The position numbers were made by a program, and so were the translations under genes. Source: Cinclus cinclus (Eukaryota; Chordata; Aves; Passeriformes; Cinclidae). From it: a DNA stretch of 64,000 nucleotides. The stretch spans positions 3,162,001-3,226,000 of the forward strand of contig NC_085073.1 of the NCBI RefSeq assembly GCF_963662255.1. The letters run 5' to 3'. Shown piece by piece: positions 61,641 through 64,000 of the stretch. Below the pieces are notes generated by a model. The model ran no database searches and was not told the DNA's origin. It was given only the letters and a program-made list of their open reading frames with translations. Position 1 is the first letter of the stretch; the number at the start of each line of letters is the position of its first letter.

Positions 61641-64000
61641 ATCTTTGTCCAGAATCCCCCTTCCCAGCGTCACAGCCATGGGCTGTGGCCAGGGGGGATT
61701 CCTCACTGGAAGCCTCTTTCTTTCCAGTGTCCCCAGGCCAGAGCCAAGGGCCACACCACACACACTGACCCATATCCTTCCCTTCCCAAGAGCCATTCCC
61801 AGGGCTGGGAACAGGCCACAACTGGATCTGGGCTCTGACACGGCCAACTGGTGACGCGGTGATGTCTGGGACATCACTTCACTTAGTTCTAAGAAATCAA
61901 GAACTGGCTGGGGTTCAGCTTGTGCAAACAGGGTGAGCAATCCTCTTCCCTGAGTTTGTTAACCAGGCGAGCGCCAGTTTTCCGCCAGATCCTGCTGGGA
62001 TTGGTGTCCAAAACCCCGCGATAAATTCCACCTGCATGGGCAGGAGCAGCACAGGGACACACTCCATCGGTTCCTGGTGCTCAGGCGGAGTGGAAACTTG
62101 GAACTGGTGATTCCCAGGGTGGACATCACCATCAGCAGCACCCCAAGATGTTGTAAAAGGGAAGAGAAAGGAATCTCTGCCCCCCAAAAGGGTTAATGTA
62201 GCCGCAGAAACTTCCACTTTAGTGATGGCTCTCGTGTTTGTGGAGCACCAGAGAGAGCCCTGCACACCGGCACAGGCAGGGGATAAGACAGAACAGGCAT
62301 TAGAAATGTTACTCAGCATTTGGCTGCCTCAGTTTTGGGGATTTTTGAGTTGCTCGCAGCCATGCGGGGCAGGACCTGCTGTGCTGAACTCGGTTGATCG
62401 CAGCCACTTAAAAAGTGAGCTGGGCTGAAGCCTGGCACTGCTTTAGCTGTTTCCAAGGCTGGACTGGAATTGTCTGTGTCCCTCCCCATGGGAAGGGGAC
62501 TGTGGTTTGTTTTATGTGCACGACAATTTGCTGCCACGGGCAAACATGAATCATAGCAAATACTCTGAGGGAGAGGGAAAGGAGGAAGGAAGGCATGTCA
62601 CAGCACGAGTTAACTGGTGACACCAGCTCTGGGAAGGTTCCTGGTGTCCCTGCAGTGACATTAGAGGTGGGGAGGCTCTTGAGAGGAGCCGGAGCTTTGG
62701 CTGGGCCCCTCTCTTTGCTTGGCATCCTCCTCCTCCTCCTCCCGCCTGTCGGCACACAGCCCTGGGCCGTGACTCAGCCTCGCCCACGGGACGGATCCCT
62801 GCAAACCAAAGCCCAAACCCGCTCCCGTGGCAGCGCACGCCATGCCCTCGGCTGTCCCTGGCTGCTGCCACGCGGGACCGAGGTTCTGTGCCCTCCCTGA
62901 CCCCTCTGGGACCCCGCACCCAGACAGGGTCTGTCCTCTCTCCTGGCATCTCCAGGGGCCGGGGGAGCACAGCCAAGGGCTTTGCTTTCCAGAACGGTGC
63001 TGGGTGCCCGAGGGCAAAGCCAGCCGTGCCGGGCACAGCGCTCAGGGCACGATCTCCAACTCTTCAGCCCCATCTAGAGTCTGGCCAGGCTGGAGCCGCT
63101 CCCAGCAGGAGCTGACAGACGGACAGACACACACACACACCCTGTCCTGCTCATGGGGGGCTGAGCCTTTCCTGGCCCGCTCTGGGGCCTGGTGGCTTCT
63201 CCCCATAGAGCCCGGGGTCACACGACGGGACCTGGAACGCCAGAGAGAAGGGAATGCAGCAGCTAAACAGGTAAGGCAGCAGCCCAATGTGGGGTGAGAT
63301 GGCACAATGTAGAGCCTGGCACAAGCACGTGCTCCAGACTGAGTAACCAGCTCCATCCCTGCCAGAGTTGGGACTGCTGTGTATGGACAAAGATTAGGGT
63401 GCTAATTGAGGGCCACCCCACAAAGGAAGGAGAGTCCCGATGCCATAACTCTCCTGGATGTCTCCATGAAAATCAAATGGCTTCTGGATGTTTACCTCTC
63501 ACCAGGGCAGGAACTACACCTTTGGGAAGTGCTGCAGGATCCTCGGACAGAAAAGATCACTGCACAATAATTATTTATGTTTTCTAGGGCACCCTCCCAT
63601 CACCTCATGCAGAAGAGTCCAGGGCTCTCCTTGTGATGCCTTTGCCCATTCACCCCGTCTTTTCTTCTCCTCCTGCTCCCTCTCTCAGATAATTACACAA
63701 CACACGTTTAAAGGCCCTGCCTGAACATCCTTCTTGCACACTTTTTTCTTGTCTCAGCACAGCACCCCAGTGCCAGCACTCACCACCCTGCCAGGAAACT
63801 GCAGATAAACTCAGCTGAGGGGAAAGCAGAAGGGAGGGCACTTATCTGTGCCCATCTTCCCTCCTCTGCACTGCCTTGTTACCATGACAAAACCTGCATT
63901 TTTTTAACACCACGCAGTCACAGCTGATCTCGTGGAGAAGCAACAAGAAAGGAGCAGTCACAGGGACTGACTGTCGGATGGTGGCACGTTTCTCACCAGC
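61641..64000. other. ARRDC2 upstream flank, nothing recognised
   Basis: No exon, RNA gene or interspersed repeat recognised. A short CA run occurs at 63,127-63,140. Confidence 0.55.

Overview
The window is vertebrate nuclear DNA, almost certainly from a bird. Three things point there: several truncated CR1-type LINE fragments, compact GC-rich genes, and a four-gene block PIK3R2 - MAST3 - IL12RB1 - ARRDC2. From memory, this has the same order and relative orientation as human 19p13.11, a segment I recall corresponding to a GC-rich bird microchromosome (chicken 28). No bacterial, phage or CRISPR content is present. Every gene is spliced, so I rebuilt exons from splice sites, reading phase and family resemblance. 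The three complete reading frames each sum to a whole number of codons: MAST3 1467 aa, IL12RB1 706 aa, ARRDC2 405 aa.

Layout. 1-5,954 (-): 5' coding exons of PIK3R2 (p85-beta), running off the left edge; its large 5' intron leads back to a CpG island near 12.7-13.2 kb. 13.2-13.96 kb: a minisatellite with a 63-bp higher-order period filling most of the MAST3-PIK3R2 gap. About 14.15-40.61 kb (-): MAST3, a 27-exon serine/threonine kinase gene with a PDZ domain and three separate first exons (40.6, 36.9 and 34.3 kb) that join the same exon at 28.5 kb in the same phase. 40.7-41.94 kb: a TGGCA-rich minisatellite in the head-to-head gap between MAST3 and IL12RB1. 42,841-46,975 (+): IL12RB1, 15 exons in 4.1 kb. 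47-56.4 kb: intergenic, with one CR1 fragment and GC-rich islands that have no assigned gene. 56.37-60.8 kb (-): ARRDC2. 61-64 kb: ARRDC2 upstream DNA, with a ~33-bp minisatellite and nothing else recognised.

Functions, from family knowledge: PIK3R2 is a regulatory subunit of class IA PI3-kinase. MAST3 is an AGC-like kinase with a PDZ domain. IL12RB1 is the shared IL-12/IL-23 receptor chain. ARRDC2 is an alpha-arrestin adaptor for NEDD4-family ubiquitin ligases. They are neighbours by conserved synteny, not a known pathway.

The most interesting material is regulatory. Each CpG-island promoter here has a tandem repeat just upstream. One, upstream of a MAST3 alternative first exon, carries about ten RFX X-box-like motifs spaced mostly 40-41 bp apart. 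Another holds about fifty TGGCA (NFI half-site) words between MAST3 and IL12RB1. I see no wholly new protein system. These are sequence-level leads, not demonstrated functions.
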